From Lichtheimia corymbifera B2541 (Eukaryota; Mucoromycota; Mucoromycetes; Mucorales; Lichtheimiaceae): DNA of 64,000 nucleotides. The stretch lies in assembly GCA_000697475.1 (NCBI GenBank), contig JNEU01000834.1, forward strand, positions 1 through 64,000. The letters are read 5' to 3'. Shown here in pieces: positions 25,832-37,903 of the stretch (the stretch's first letter is position 1; every line of letters begins with the position of its first letter). Position numbers and translations under genes: made by a program. Below the pieces are notes generated by a model. That model was not told where the DNA came from, did not search any database, and saw nothing but the letters and a program-made list of their open reading frames with translations.

Positions 25832-27636
25832 CAGCATCATCATCTTTTGGACATATACTCATAAACCATCCTCCTCCTATCTCAATCACATTGCTTTTCC
25901 TCAATGATGCTGCAGCAATCATAACCATACTACACACCCAAAATTAGCATTGTCCGTGTAAATATATATAAGCAACAATAGCTAAAATGAAACCTAAACA
26001 TGCTTGCTTCAATGTGCAACTGTAAATATTGCATGTATAAAGTAAACCAGTTGTTGCAGGAGATAAGGATTTGTTTTCTCCCATTTAGATGATGGTGGCT
26101 ATTGCTTGACCAGCCGATGGGGCCTGTGTATATGATTTTCTCCTTTCTTCAAATGCTACAACTAGTCAACGTTCCAGACCCGTTTGATACAAATATCGCA
26201 TATAGTGATCTACAAGCTATCGCTTCATAATGACACATTCTTGATGTACATTTCTCCATAAACTTTATCTGAAGCTAGAGCAACGGATTTGGTAACCTTA
26301 TATTGGATGGTGTAAAGGTGATGTGTACGTGGTGGTGTACATGTAGGTGCATGCACAATGATATGTATTCGAGATCCCCCAAATGTATCGACCATCGTCG
26401 GTGAGCATCCGATCAATCAGCATGCAATGTAATGTATCTGTGTGCCTGGTAAAGGGATCGGCAAGGAATCACTGCTGTCCAATCCAGAATTAGACAAATC
26501 ACACCAACCATGCATATACACCAAGACTAGAACGCGCCAAACGCCTATCACACAGCGCATGTGGCCCTTATCTCGCTTCATTTTATATACACGATAACGA
26601 TCCAAGTATTATAAAAGCAGAATCAATCGGGACCATGAAACGAAAAAAAGAAAAGCATCATTATCGGGTCTAGATTAGAGGAAAGAAAGGCATTGTCGGT
26701 AGCCATTCAGCACTCCCTACATTCATTTTCTGAAGATGAAAAAAAAACGATCGGCTTAACATTGCATGTATCAACAACACCAATCTATTTGCATCCATTC
26801 AGCTCCTTCGACCCCCAAAGATGAGTCATTTTTTGTATGTATGTATTTCCCTCATTCAAACACAAAAACCATTTCCTTTCAATGAATGGCTTCATGCATC
26901 ATGTTGACGACCCTATCGGATTCTCTTGATAACACATTCTCATACGCAAACCATCATCTGCCAACAACTGCTACATGTAATTCACATGTTTCGGTTCTTC
27001 CCGAGCAAGAGCCATTTCCCCTTTACTATTCATGCAACCCAGGATCAACCTCAATTTTAAAGACGCAATGATGGTAAAAAAGAACCTCAGCAGCAACCAG
27101 CCGCGTAATATACGTTATTTCCCACTCACTCCATGATTATGTTTGGTTTCATTCAGCAATTATCACTAGCAGCTTTGCGCATTTCTCAATACATGTAGAT
27201 TTGTGGGATGTCTGAAGAATTGTTGGTGATAATGAGAAGCCACGTCTTTACTATAGTAAGGTAGACCCACAGGATATGTAAATGGCGCTTCATATGAGCA
27301 ACGTTGCAGTTGCCATGGACAATGACAATAATAGCATCATCAGAAGTTCCACCCGGATTATCAAAAGCTGTCAGCCGGTAATGTTGTCATATAACGTCAG
27401 GGTCTAGCATCGCTATATGCATAATGAATCATCCACCAATTACTTTTCTCTTAACTACATTTCATTCTACATGCACCTCACGCATTATCAAATATCAGTG
27501 TCTATTATGGTGAATATGAAAAAGGAGAACACAATAAAAATGCAGACAAGGTGAAGAGTGAAGGAGACTGAATGTAAATGAGTGAAGGAGGGTGCTATGT
27601 ATGGAAGGGGAAGAGATGTGTTGTGTGTATGAAGAT
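25832..27636. other. Convergent intergenic region between the aquaglyceroporin and GDA1-type genes
   Basis: About 1.8 kb between two 3' ends. It has A/T-rich 3' UTR-like DNA near 25950-26050 and a TATAAAAG box at about 26610 with no gene behind it. No coding frame, tRNA or repeat recognised. Confidence 0.45.
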
Positions 27637-29279
27637 CTATGCAACTTGACAGAGTTGGGCTTCATCCATCATTGCAATCGAAGCACCCAAACACCAGCCT
27701 GTTTCAGCGCCTTGGATCTTTTTGGCGGTTCTTACAAGGCGTTCTGGAGGAATATCGTAGCCAATACGTAACAAGCCATGGATATAAGTAAGTTCGAGAC
27801 AATAATCAGTGTCGTCCTTGAGAGCTTCAAGTGAACCAGGGAAGTGTTGGAAATATTGGGTTTCGCCACTGCATACGCGCTGTGCAAGTTCACCAAGTTC
27901 CTCGACTGAGAATTCGGATGGCATTCCCAACGGCTGTGTCATGTCATAGAAGAATGAAAACACATACAACTCACGGCCAGTAAAGGTGTCGCTGATAGGA
28001 GGTTGATACATGCCATCAAATGCACAAGGTGCAACGACACAGCTCGCGTCCTTGTTAAAGATGCGTTCCACAATACCGCGGCATTCAGCATGACCTGCGC
28101 CTGTACCAACGAGTGTTGTCTTGTTGCCGTCCGCGTCCTCCCATGTTTCAGTATGGCCATCCGGAAGACAAGGATGATAGACACGTCCTGCACGCTTGGC
28201 TTCATCCTTCCATAATTCCACCATCTCAGCCTTGATTCGTTTACGTGCTTCGTTCAATCCATAACCAAGATACGAGTGCTGATACAAGGTGTACTGATCC
28301 TCGCCATAAGTAAGTGCATACTTGTGCTCTCCCTCAGCCATTTGATCATTTTGTCCAAACGTTGGTTCAAACACAATCTGCGTCGATGCGCCACCCAAGT
28401 CAAAAACAGCTGCTGATTTGCCACGTTGATCCTTTTTGAGCTTGCCGAGTAAATAATTGACAGTGATCCATGCATAGACACCTGCAATAAATCACTTAAT
28501 TTACATCTCACATGGCATGATTTGTGTTAAATACATACCTTCATCTTTGCCATCCATGATTTCAACACCTCGATCACCACCAGCGATAGGGAAAGGATAT
28601 TGGCTTTCGAGACGTGCACGTACAGCTTCCAAGATGGCTTTACTCTTGTCTTCACCTAGCAACCGAAGACCTGCTGTTGCTTTAAGCATGATGGGCGTAC
28701 AGTGATGTAAATCCGTGGGCACATTATCAAGAGCCACCTTCATCAATTCATCCAAAGAGCGTGCTGCAGCGTCGGGATCATTCTCGTACGATGAAAGACC
28801 AGGCTTGATAGGATAGAAGACTTCATCTTCAAGTTCAGGTTCCTCTCGACAATAGTTGAAACGATATACATGGATACGTGATCCAGAAGAACCAGCATCA
28901 ATCATCAAGGCGTATTGGATAGCTGGTCGTCCTGGATGTGGGGTGGTGCAATGTTCAGAAGACGTTGATCCATCGGTGGCTGTTGACGGGTTCTGTTCTT
29001 CCAATGCTGTTTCCTTTTCCTGAGGTGGTTGCTGTTGATCGACTGTGGGAGTGGTTGCTGGGGTTGCTACATATACAAAGGGACCAATGTTAGACACAAA
29101 GAAAGCCCATAAAGATACTACACTATCCTACCTGGATTTTCAGTATTATTGCTGATAGAGTTGGTGATATGCTGGTATCGATCGGTTGGTACGAGAGCAT
29201 ACAACAAGAGCAAAATGGCCGTTGCACCAATGGCACACTTGATGAGAAGCGACTTGCGAGACTTTGTATTGTTCATCAT
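27637..29279 (-). CDS. GDA1: GDA1/CD39-family Golgi nucleoside diphosphatase
   Basis: Hydrolyses GDP (and UDP) to monophosphates in the Golgi lumen, keeping nucleotide-sugar import running. Three exons (29132-29279, 28539-29066, 27637-28481) sum to 1521 nt, giving 506 residues. It is a type II membrane protein: basic head, then a transmembrane anchor (CAIGATAILLLLYALV) and a Gln/Pro/Ser-rich stem of about 60 residues. Apyrase regions: ALMIDAGSSGSRIHVYRF (ACR1), LKATAGLRLL (ACR2), AVFDLGGASTQIVFEP (ACR4) and the GYGLNEAR segment. The start is the first of two adjacent ATGs directly before the basic head. Length fits yeast Gda1. Confidence 0.93.
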
Positions 29280-30483
29280 TTTGGTGAGCCAACTCCTTTG
29301 CCGGTCCAGTTTGATGGAAATGGAGCTTTGGCGTGAGTGATGAGAGAATGAAGAGGAGGAAGTGGGAGGAGGAGGAGCGAGGGTATGCAACGGTAACTGA
29401 TCAATGTTGGACACGATGGTTGCAAGTGGAAGAGGGAGGGAATAAGAGAGAGAAAGAACGGATGCCTCAGCAAGAAATAGCAAGGAACGATGTCCCTCAC
29501 TTTGACTTGAAATAGCACAAAGTCCAAGCCCGACATGGCAAGTATGATTGGATATGTCGCTTTGCTAGTGAGGCCCTTAATGCACAGACCTTATTGGACA
29601 TACCAGGTTGATGAATATGGCGAGATAGATTGGGACATTGGTTGATTCAAGGTCAAACTGCATTCACCCAAATCATGTCGGGTTTTGCATAAAGAATCCA
29701 AGAAGCTCCTCCTCCTCTTTGTCGTGGGCGGCTTTGACGAAATAGCCAGCACCCAGTTGATGCTAAAAACAAACACAGGTTGACATTCTTGGTTATGCTT
29801 TCTTTTCCTTTTTGCCATCACTTGACTTCCTGATGAAATACCCATGTCCTGTTGATTCCTCTTTAGCCATCAGTGTAACAAATCAAGAGGTTGTTTATGC
29901 AACTGGGATCAGAACCACCTTTTTCGATGATTGCACCTTCTAAGCCTTTCAGACAAACGACCAAAATGGGATAAGAAGGAAATGATAAAATTTCTACAAT
30001 CAAGCTATCCTATTATAAAGATCCAGCATACATAATCCAAATAAAGAGGAATCAAGCGTTTTTGCTATAATATGGATAGTGCCATAGTGTGGCTGAAACC
30101 TTTTCTCAAGATGGGATCGACTTTTTTTGTGCGACATACTCAGCTCCTGCTCCTCTCAAGAAGGCTGAGCGGGGAATTAGATCAGTTTTCTTAGGCTTCT
30201 ACCATCATAAATCATCCTCCAGTCAAATCAGCTGAAATATTCCCGTGCACTTGAGATGCATATCCCTAATGCACGACGGCGTTGATGGTAAGCAATGTTT
30301 ACAGAAAATGTGTCGTCAGGGTCGATGGCGTTAGTGCATGACATCGGCCCACGAGCTACAAACAACTGGATAGCAAAGAAAGCAAGCAATGCATTAAATT
30401 GCGTTTTGTGTATTTTTACTCTATTAGGTGTTCAACGCGCTAAAAATAAAGAAAAACTTTGTTCATCCTGGTTACACACCATG
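29280..30483. other. Intergenic region between GDA1 and the glycosyltransferase
   Basis: About 1.2 kb between tandem minus-strand genes: GDA1 promoter on the left and glycosyltransferase 3' flank on the right. An 84-residue minus-strand frame at 29591-29845 has an ATG but no recognisable feature and is probably chance. Confidence 0.45.
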
Positions 30484-32022
30484 TCACCATTGCTTGTCAT
30501 TGTGCACCCCTCCTTGCTGATGCTGGTATCCTTGTTGTTGATGAGCTGGATCGTATGGTTGTTGTTGATGCTGTTGCATTTCAGCCATTTCAATCTTGAC
30601 TTCAGGATGATGATGATCATCTTCTGGTGGATCTTCCTTGATATTAGCAGCCAATTCGGTGCCTACACCAGCACGCGTACCCCAGCCAACCTATGAGAGT
30701 ATATACACATTAGTCCTCATGTACAAGAAAACAAATATGCATCATGCTTATCACCCCCGCCTCTGATCACATGTATATCTTCTTCCTCCTGTACTCACCT
30801 CGTGCAGTGTAAATAAGGCGTAGATTTTCATGATGGCAAAGTAATAGTTGAAAATGAGCCATGCTGGAATCACCCAAACATCCTGTGGCCGACGTAAAAA
30901 GTGTGGTAGCAGCTTGACAAATCGAGTAAGCAAAAGCCAACAGATGTATGACACGGCGATATTCCATCCTGGCAAGGGATTCATTTCTTGAGGGATGAAG
31001 ACTGTTTGCTTGACAGCAAAAATGGTGACCAACACCGGGCCAACGAGAAGCGTGAAGGGATTAAAGATCTTGTCCACCATGGTAAAGGCAACATAGGGAT
31101 GGCGTGTCCAAATGTATCTCTCCATAAACAGGGAGCGAAAATCGGATCGCCACGTGTTACGGGTCCATCGCAGTACTTGCTTGAGGAATCGCCAGTTGTT
31201 TTTAAATGTTGAATCAAGCTCGGCTTCATTGCAGATTTGTGCATACGTGTTCCATCCATGAGATACCATCCATCTCGTAAGGAACTTATCATCACCCGAG
31301 TTCAATGGATATTTGCCGACCCACAAATCATTGGTGAAGCAATATTGGAATGCGGGATCCTTGAGGATAAGTGTACGATAAGCAGCTGTGCGACCGGACA
31401 AGCAGCAAATACCACCATCGATATGCGTTGATGCAGCAATTTCAATGTTACGACTGGTTAATCGAAAACCTGCCAAGATTTCCCACATCGTTTGGCGTCC
31501 ATTAGGATTGACGGCATGCACCTTTTGGCTTGTACCCACACCGCCCATCTTCATATCTTCAAAGCATGCAAGGATATAATCGAGCATTGTTGGCTTCCAG
31601 ATCGCATCGTCATCAGCAAATACAAGAATTTCAGTCGTGGTTGCATTCACACCGGCAACCATTTGAAGTCGTTTGTTGGCTCTGGGTACGGTGAGTACAC
31701 GAATTTTGGATGGGTCGACCTCGTTGGCGAGTTCCTGAAGTGGTCCCAGCATTTTTGTCTCTGTGATAATAACGATCTCTTTTGGTTTACAGGCTAGCCA
31801 GCTTCGTGCTGCAATCTTGAACTCTTCACCGGCGTCAATAGTTGGTACAATGATAGTGACATCTTGTTCTGCATTGTATGTTGGATTTGCTCGTGGTCGT
31901 CGTGGGCTGTATGTAAGCCATGCAATGATACGGATGAGATACCAAAGATAACGGTATGCACCAATCACACCCAGTGGCAAAAAGAAGGGCAACAACCCCA
32001 GATCATTGGTTAAATAAAGCAT
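30484..32022 (-). CDS. Processive family-2 glycosyltransferase (Cps1/hyaluronan-synthase-like polysaccharide synthase)
   Basis: Membrane-bound synthase that adds sugars from nucleotide donors to a growing polysaccharide. Two exons (30799-32022 and 30484-30690) sum to 1431 nt, giving 476 residues. An N-terminal membrane segment is followed by the GT-A domain: VTIIVPTIDAG, FADDDAIWKP (DxD-like), SGDDKFLTRW (acceptor-site Asp) and QVLRWTRNTW, the QxxRW motif of processive synthases. At least three more membrane helices follow. The second exon encodes a His/Gln-rich cytosolic tail (HQQQQPYDPAHQQQGYQHQQ). It matches the fungal Cps1 group related to chitin and hyaluronan synthases; the product polymer cannot be read from sequence. 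Confidence 0.88.
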
Positions 32023-32353
32023 CTGGTGCTGCTGCTGCTGTGTATATGTAGAAAGAAAGGAAAAAGGAAAATGGAAGGAGTGGATGCGTTGAGCTCAAAG
32101 ATAAAGGGCAAAAATATATGGCTCGATGGGGGGGATAAGTATGACTGGTAACAGATGAAAAAAGTGTAAAGCAAGCAAGGGGAAAAAGAAAAAGAAAAGG
32201 GAAAAATGAGATCTCTGCAACTGAAAACAGTACAAAGTTGAGTCGATTCTTTATTTAGGACCGAGGGAACACAAAGTGTTGCTAGCCAGGGAAAGTCTAA
32301 TAATTATTGTCATACACGGTAGGAATAACTCGTCGCCCCGATATTTATATATC
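32023..32353. other. Intergenic region upstream of the glycosyltransferase
   Basis: About 330 bp; purine-rich on the plus strand (pyrimidine-rich leader of the minus-strand glycosyltransferase), with a GCT repeat at 32027-32039. Nothing else seen. Confidence 0.5.
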
Positions 32354-33258
32354 TCAAAGCCTCATTGATCTCAGCTTCTCCAATAGTTGGTCTTCCTTTT
32401 GGGTATTGTCCACTTTCAGGTCTTGCAAGGAACGCTTTTCTTTGTCTTCCGAATCGAAAGGGTAGTGGTGTACACATGTCCTGTTCTCCTTTTCCCCGTC
32501 TTCCAGGATGTCGGGGCTCTTGTATGGATGCTGCCGCATATAGCTACATATGTTGCTATGGAGACGCACCGTATCCAAGTAACGAATCACACTCAACAGT
32601 TCGCGTTCACCATGTTCACGAAAGATGGATGATTTGTGATCAAATGTGGCGAGATGGATGGCATTGTAGGGCTGAAGCACAGCTTTGGCAGGGGAATCAT
32701 CAAGGAGTATTGTGTTGGTGGCATCAAAGTGGTCATTGGCAATTGATGAATCCCGCCATATAAATTCGAGGTCTTTGATGGTAACTGATTTGCGGTGATA
32801 ATCGGCATGGGTCAAGCCAAGATGTGTGCGATCCCACACCTTGTACAGCTGTGATCGATATCCACCAAACATACGGCACATGTTGTCGACTGAATGTGGT
32901 TGCGCTGAGCTCCATACCATAACCGTAAAATGCTTGAAGAGGTACTCGAGGAATTCATCATGATACGGCCTGACATACATCCCTCTGTATCCACCCCGTT
33001 TGCCAGTGCGACTCACCTAAACGTATATAACCCCTTGTCAACCCATCCACACTCTATCTGTTGCTGGGTATCTCTTACCAAGGTGCCATTGAGATCAAGC
33101 ACAATGAGTTGCTTTTTGGTTTCTTTGTGATCGCATGTCACCGATTCTTGTTGCGACAACTTGAGATACTGTTCGCTGGGTGTACGCACTTTGGGTTGAC
33201 GATGCTGCCCTGCGTTGGTCTTGATCATGGGAGGATCTGTCTTTACTGATGGCTTCAT
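32354..33258 (-). CDS. FCP1/NIF-type HAD phosphatase-like protein with DLNGT motif
   Basis: Two exons (33079-33258 and 32354-33016) sum to 843 nt, giving 280 residues. After a basic, disordered N-terminus comes LIVLDLNGTL at about residue 51-60, then RPYHDEFLEYLFKHFTVMVWSSA and ILLDDSPAKAV, the HAD motifs of the FCP1-homology domain. The nucleophile Asp is present, but the second Asp of the usual DxDxT box is Asn. That Asp is the general acid/base in FCP1-type phosphatases, so activity may be altered or lost. The C-terminal 60 residues are charged and probably disordered. The start is the first ATG of the frame; an upstream part of the frame has none. Substrate unknown. Confidence 0.82.
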
Positions 33259-33793
33259 GGCAGTCCGTGGGTTACGCAAGGAGCAAGACAAGGTTGAAAA
33301 GAAACGGTGAGCGATTAAGGTAATTTTGATAAGAAGGAAAAGAATGGCTCAGATTTGATCGTTACAAGAAGTTGGCTCAAGGTGTACTGCTCCTTCCTGA
33401 ATACTTTGCAACCATCAAGGCGCTATTCAAGTTACATGAACATTATATGGGGGTATATTTAAAAGTAATGTTATAATAAAAGCATCAAGTCTTTATCATG
33501 CCATTGCATTAAGATTACCACCTATTGCTCATGCATGCTTCCGCAATTGGAAACTGGGCTTTGTAGCTAGGCTAGAAGACTTGGTTACCATCCATAACTT
33601 AGCAATTCATATCTTCTTTGATTAAAGGAGTTGTATGGAGAACATGGCGAAAGTAATACAGCATCGAAATGATTCCTTGTTTATTCCGTAAGACATCACC
33701 AGATCTATGCAACATCACAAATAAAAATGCCACTTTGTTTGTCTAGTGCACTTTTTTCCCTGCTCTTCCATCTTGTTCTCTGAAAACATACAA
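33259..33793. other. Divergent intergenic region
   Basis: About 0.53 kb between the divergent phosphatase-like and aldo-keto reductase genes; it should carry both promoters. No named element recognised. Confidence 0.5.
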
Positions 33794-34959
33794 ATGTCAC
33801 AACAGCACCTCATATTGAATCGCACCGGTGATAAGATGCCAATTGTTGGCTTTGGCACATGGAAAGTCGAAAATGATAAGGCGCATGATGTTGTCTATAA
33901 TGCTATCAAAGTGGGCTATGTGAGTTCTCTCTCTTTTCAAACACACGCATGTGACGGACGCGCTCTTATGAATGACTCATCTGCTGGTTCGTATAGCGCC
34001 TTATCGATGATGCTTGTGATTATGGCAACGAGCAAGCTGTTGGCAAGGGTATTGCACGAGCCATTAAAGAAGGCATTGTAAAGCGTGAGGACCTATTTGG
34101 TGAGTTGTTGACACATTCAGATTGTAAGCAAAAATGCTGACGCGCACCTCAGTGGTGACCAAACTTTGGAACACGTATCATAGCAAGGATCATGTACAAG
34201 AGGCGTTCAATAGACAGCTCAAGGATCTTGGATTGGATTATATTGACCTTTACCTCATTCACTTTCCTGTTCCTCTAAAGTATGTGCCACTCGACAAGGC
34301 ATATCCACCTGGTTGGTATCAGTCGGAGCAGGCTACCAAAGTAGAATATGAACGTTCGCCTATCCATGAATGTTGGCGTGAAATGGAAAAGCTCGTGGAT
34401 AGTGGCAAGGTGCGCAACATTGGGGTATCCAATTTCAACGTTCAGTCAATGTTGGATCTTTTCACCTACTGCAAATACAAACCTGCTACCCTCCAAATTG
34501 AGCTCCATCCCTATCTTCCCCAGAAACGTCTAGTTGAATGGGTCACTTCGCATGATGTGCATATCACCGCATATTCTTCCTTTGGTCCAGTGTCATATGA
34601 AGACCTTACTGATGATGGTCGTAAAGCGAAACCTCTTCTCCAGCATGATACTGTCAAGTCGATTGCCAACAAAAAAGGAAAGGATCCCGGACAAATCCTG
34701 TTACGTTGGGCTGTTCAACGTCGTATTGCTGTTATCCCAAAAAGCAATCATGTTGAGCGCATGAAAACCAATCATGACCTCTTTTCTTGGGAACTCACTG
34801 ATGAGGAAAACAAGGAATTAGACAAATTGTCGCAAGGTTTACGTTTCAATAGTAAGTTGTCTTTCTCTATGCGTTTTACAACATGTAATTCTCATTTTAT
34901 TCATGATGCCTCTTGTAGACCCTGATAGCTATGGCTTTGACCTCCCATTGTTTGCATAA
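33794..34959 (+). CDS. Aldo-keto reductase, xylose reductase-like
   Basis: Cytosolic NAD(P)H-dependent reductase of aldoses and other carbonyls. Four exons (33794-33919, 33997-34099, 34153-34851, 34919-34959) sum to 969 nt, giving 322 residues, the normal length. The catalytic tetrad is visible: Asp and Tyr in [12 protein letters not shown], Lys in VVTKLW and His in [15 protein letters not shown] and the cofactor loop IPKSNHVER (Lys for the 2'-phosphate of NADPH, Asn and Arg as in yeast xylose reductases) are intact. The C-terminus LRFNNPDSYGF also matches xylose reductases. Sugar preference is inferred from family only. Confidence 0.92.
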
Positions 34960-35062
34960 AAGACCCAGAACTTATAAGCAATAAAAACGTTGTACAAGTC
35001 AAGTTTTGTGTTTTCACATTGGCGTGAGCGTTTATGTTTTATTAGAGTGAAACAGCATGCCT

Positions 35063-36026
35063 CTACTTGCGTTGCTTTTGGGCAAGGAAGTCGGTGTGTT
35101 CCTGGTAAGGAGCCTTGGTGAACTCGGTCTTGGACCAGAGATCTAAAAGATGGGGATGATGATGATTAGTTTCCATGGATACCGTAGCATGGGTTGCTTT
35201 TACTTACCAGGAGTCAAGAAACCATAGGTGTTACCAATAGCAGCGAAGGTAGCCTTAACAAAGTTACCAAGAGTGCGAGTGGAACCACGGGAGGTAGTGT
35301 AACAATCGACGATACCAGCAAGTTGCAAGACCTTCTTGGGAGTAGGAGCAGCAACGAGACCAGCACCACGAGGAGCAGGGATCAAACGGCAGAGAGCAGA
35401 GCCACACTTGCCAGTGACCTTGCAAGGCACAGTATGGGGTTCACCAAGAGCAGTACCCCAGTAACCGCGGCGGACAGGAATAACCGAGAGCTTGGCAAGA
35501 ATGATGGCACCACGAATAGCAGTAGCAACTTCCTTGGAGCACTTGACACCCAAACCAACATGACCATTCGAGTCACCAATGACAACGAAAGCCTTGAAAC
35601 GAGTGCGTTGACCAGCACGGGTTTGCTTTTGAACAGGCATGATCTTCATAACCTCATCCTTAAGGGAAGGAAGGAAGTAGTCGACAATTTGGTATTCCTT
35701 GATAGGCAACGAGAAGGTGTAGATCTCTTCCATGCTCTTAATCTTGCCAGCCTTTACGAGACGGCCAAGCTTAGTCACAGGAACCCTTTCAACACGCCCA
35801 ATGTTAATATCAATATCCAATGCCATCCACCATTGAGCATTCTTACCATTCAGTCTTTTCGTCACCACGGCGTCCACGGCCGCGACCGCGGCCACCACGA
35901 CCACGACCACGTCCAAAACCACCACGTCCTATAATAAACAAGAGTCCAACCGGTCAATTATTCGGGATCTTCATAGGCACACAATAAGGGATTTGACTTA
36001 CTATCGGCCGGTGCGGATTCAGCCAT
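35063..36026 (-). CDS. RPS2: 40S ribosomal protein uS5 (S2)
   Basis: Small-subunit protein near the mRNA entry channel and decoding site. Four exons (36002-36026, 35847-35928, 35208-35785, 35063-35142) sum to 765 nt, giving 254 residues. An Arg-Gly-rich N-terminus ([20 protein letters not shown]), a likely arginine-methylation site, is followed by [15 protein letters not shown], the S5 domain ([20 protein letters not shown]) and [11 protein letters not shown]. The tail ends FLAQKQRK. The second intron, between GAATG and GGTTCCT, can be read through in a wrong frame, but splicing it restores the universal DEKTEWVPVTKLG junction; its acceptor is GAAAG. Confidence 0.97.
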
Positions 36027-36360
36027 TTGCTACAAGATTCATCGATTCATTCATCCATTAGCATCAATCATCCATCCAGCTCATCCATCTCTCCATCCAT
36101 CGTTTGGTCGACGTTGGTAGATGCCTTACATACTATATTGAATGTGAAAATTCAAAGAGGAGGATCCATGGGCTTCACATCCACATGGTCGACATGATCC
36201 GCCAAGTCCGCCGTCACGACGCAATATGTTTGGCTGCTCGAATTCTTTGTATCACTATATCAACCTTCCCTTCCTCCTCCTTTATGCAATCCATATACCC
36301 AATCCATGAGATACCACAACTACGCTATATACAAAGATCTGATATTTTTATACAAGTTGG
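36027..36360. other. Intergenic region upstream of RPS2
   Basis: About 330 bp between RPS2 and the CDK gene, with repeated ATCCATC-type units at 36036-36100 in the RPS2 leader. Pyrimidine-rich DNA (36260-36285) may be part of the RPS2 promoter. Confidence 0.5.
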
Positions 36361-37903
36361 TTATTCAAATAGTAATTTAGACATGTCACAATAAAAGTAG
36401 GGAGATTCGAGAGCCTATATAAATCCAACACCACGCGCATAAGCAAACCTATACTTTTGATAATACGTTGATCTCACCTTTTTGGCAGATAATCGAAGGT
36501 AAGGGTCGTACGTAAGCATTCCCTAAAGGATACACGTGGTTCAATGGCAAGAGCTTAGCACCCATATCCACCATGGAACTTACTTTGAGCAAGGTGAGAG
36601 CATCTTGATCCAACTCCAAGTAACTACGTTTGTATTTGCTTTTGAACGATAGATTGAGATCCCTTGACTTCCATGCTGTTAAAAAGGCGTAAGCTAATAC
36701 CCACATTGAATCCAGTAAAGCATCCTACGTACCTGGAAAGCAAGGGTTGTAGTCTGGCAAATGTCCAACACCAAGCCATAAATCATTATTGGGTGTACCG
36801 AGTAGCTGAAATATATGAAAGAGTTGATCGATCTCGGAATCACCTACAGGCATCTCTTTGCATGAGCAATCCCATCATCATACGTATATATATCCCTTTT
36901 CAATGACTCACCAGGAAATATAGGATTCATGGTCATCATTTCCGCAAAGATACAACCCATACTCCATATATCCACTGCTGTTGAATAAAATGCCGTCCCT
37001 AGTAGTATTTCAGGTGCTCGATACCATCTTGTCACGACCTATAATATGATTATCAAGTCAGTGTATGTGCTCAGATATAAAACGCTTTACAACTTACATT
37101 GTGGGTGTAAGCACGCATTGGGATGTCAAACTGGCGAGAAAGGCCAAAGTCAGCAATAATGAGACGGCCAGTAGATTCCTCAAGTAGTAGGTTCTCGGGT
37201 TTGAGATCACGGTGGATGATGCGCATTTTGTGACAATATAGCAAGCCGCTGAGAGCCTGGTGCAAGAACGACTGGGAACCAATCCCATTAATCCATAGTC
37301 CATAATGTTGCTAGTCATTTGAATACCTTGATGTGGGCTGATGTGACACCTTCACGCCCGTATTTCTCCATATAAGTTCGCAGATCCTAGGAATGAGAAT
37401 GTGGTCAATGAAACATCACGTGATATGACATGTTGCTAGATTATTACCATATCCAACAGATCCGTCACAGCGTAAACATAAGCACCATGATAGATGAGAT
37501 CTTGCAGTCTTGAGAGAGAGATATACAGAATCTGAGTATAGGACCGCATGAATTGAAGTAATGCATGATCTTGTTACCTGAGAACGTTTCGATGATTCAG
37601 TTCCTTCAGGATAGCCAATTCACGTAACACTGTAACAGGCACGCCTTCTTGATATCGATGCAAGTTCATCTTTTTGATCGCCACATAGCGGTTTGACAAC
37701 CGTTGTCGTGCCTTGAAGACTTGTCCATATGAACCTTCACCAATCTTTGAGAGCTTTTGATAGCGAGTGAGCTGTTCATCGATATAATCCTCACTGTCGG
37801 TTGCATCGCTAATGTCGCTGATAAAGGCATTATTCTTATTGGGACCTTGTTGCTTTTGGCAGTTGACATTGGGAGGAATCAATGTTGTCGTGGAGGCGTT
37901 CAT
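36361..37903 (-). CDS. Cyclin-dependent kinase-family Ser/Thr kinase
   Basis: Multi-exon kinase; exons join in frame from 37578-37903 through to a last exon ending at 36361. An N-terminal extension of about 55 residues precedes the domain. Visible motifs: glycine loop [12 protein letters not shown] with the regulatory Ser-Tyr pair, VAIKKM with the ATP-binding Lys, [28 protein letters not shown] with the T-loop Thr, and [14 protein letters not shown]. The [18 protein letters not shown] block identifies a CDK. The cyclin-binding helix reads [10 protein letters not shown] rather than PSTAIRE. The end ([17 protein letters not shown], then [11 protein letters not shown]) matches a CDK C-lobe. It resembles the CDK1/CDK5/Pho85 group, but the cyclin partner and role cannot be assigned. 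Start is the first ATG of the frame. Confidence 0.88.

Noticed and set aside
35786..35925. Read-through N-terminus of RPS2 rich in Val/Ala
   Set aside because: It is the wrong frame over the Arg-Gly-coding exon; splicing a 61-nt intron restores the universal uS5 sequence.
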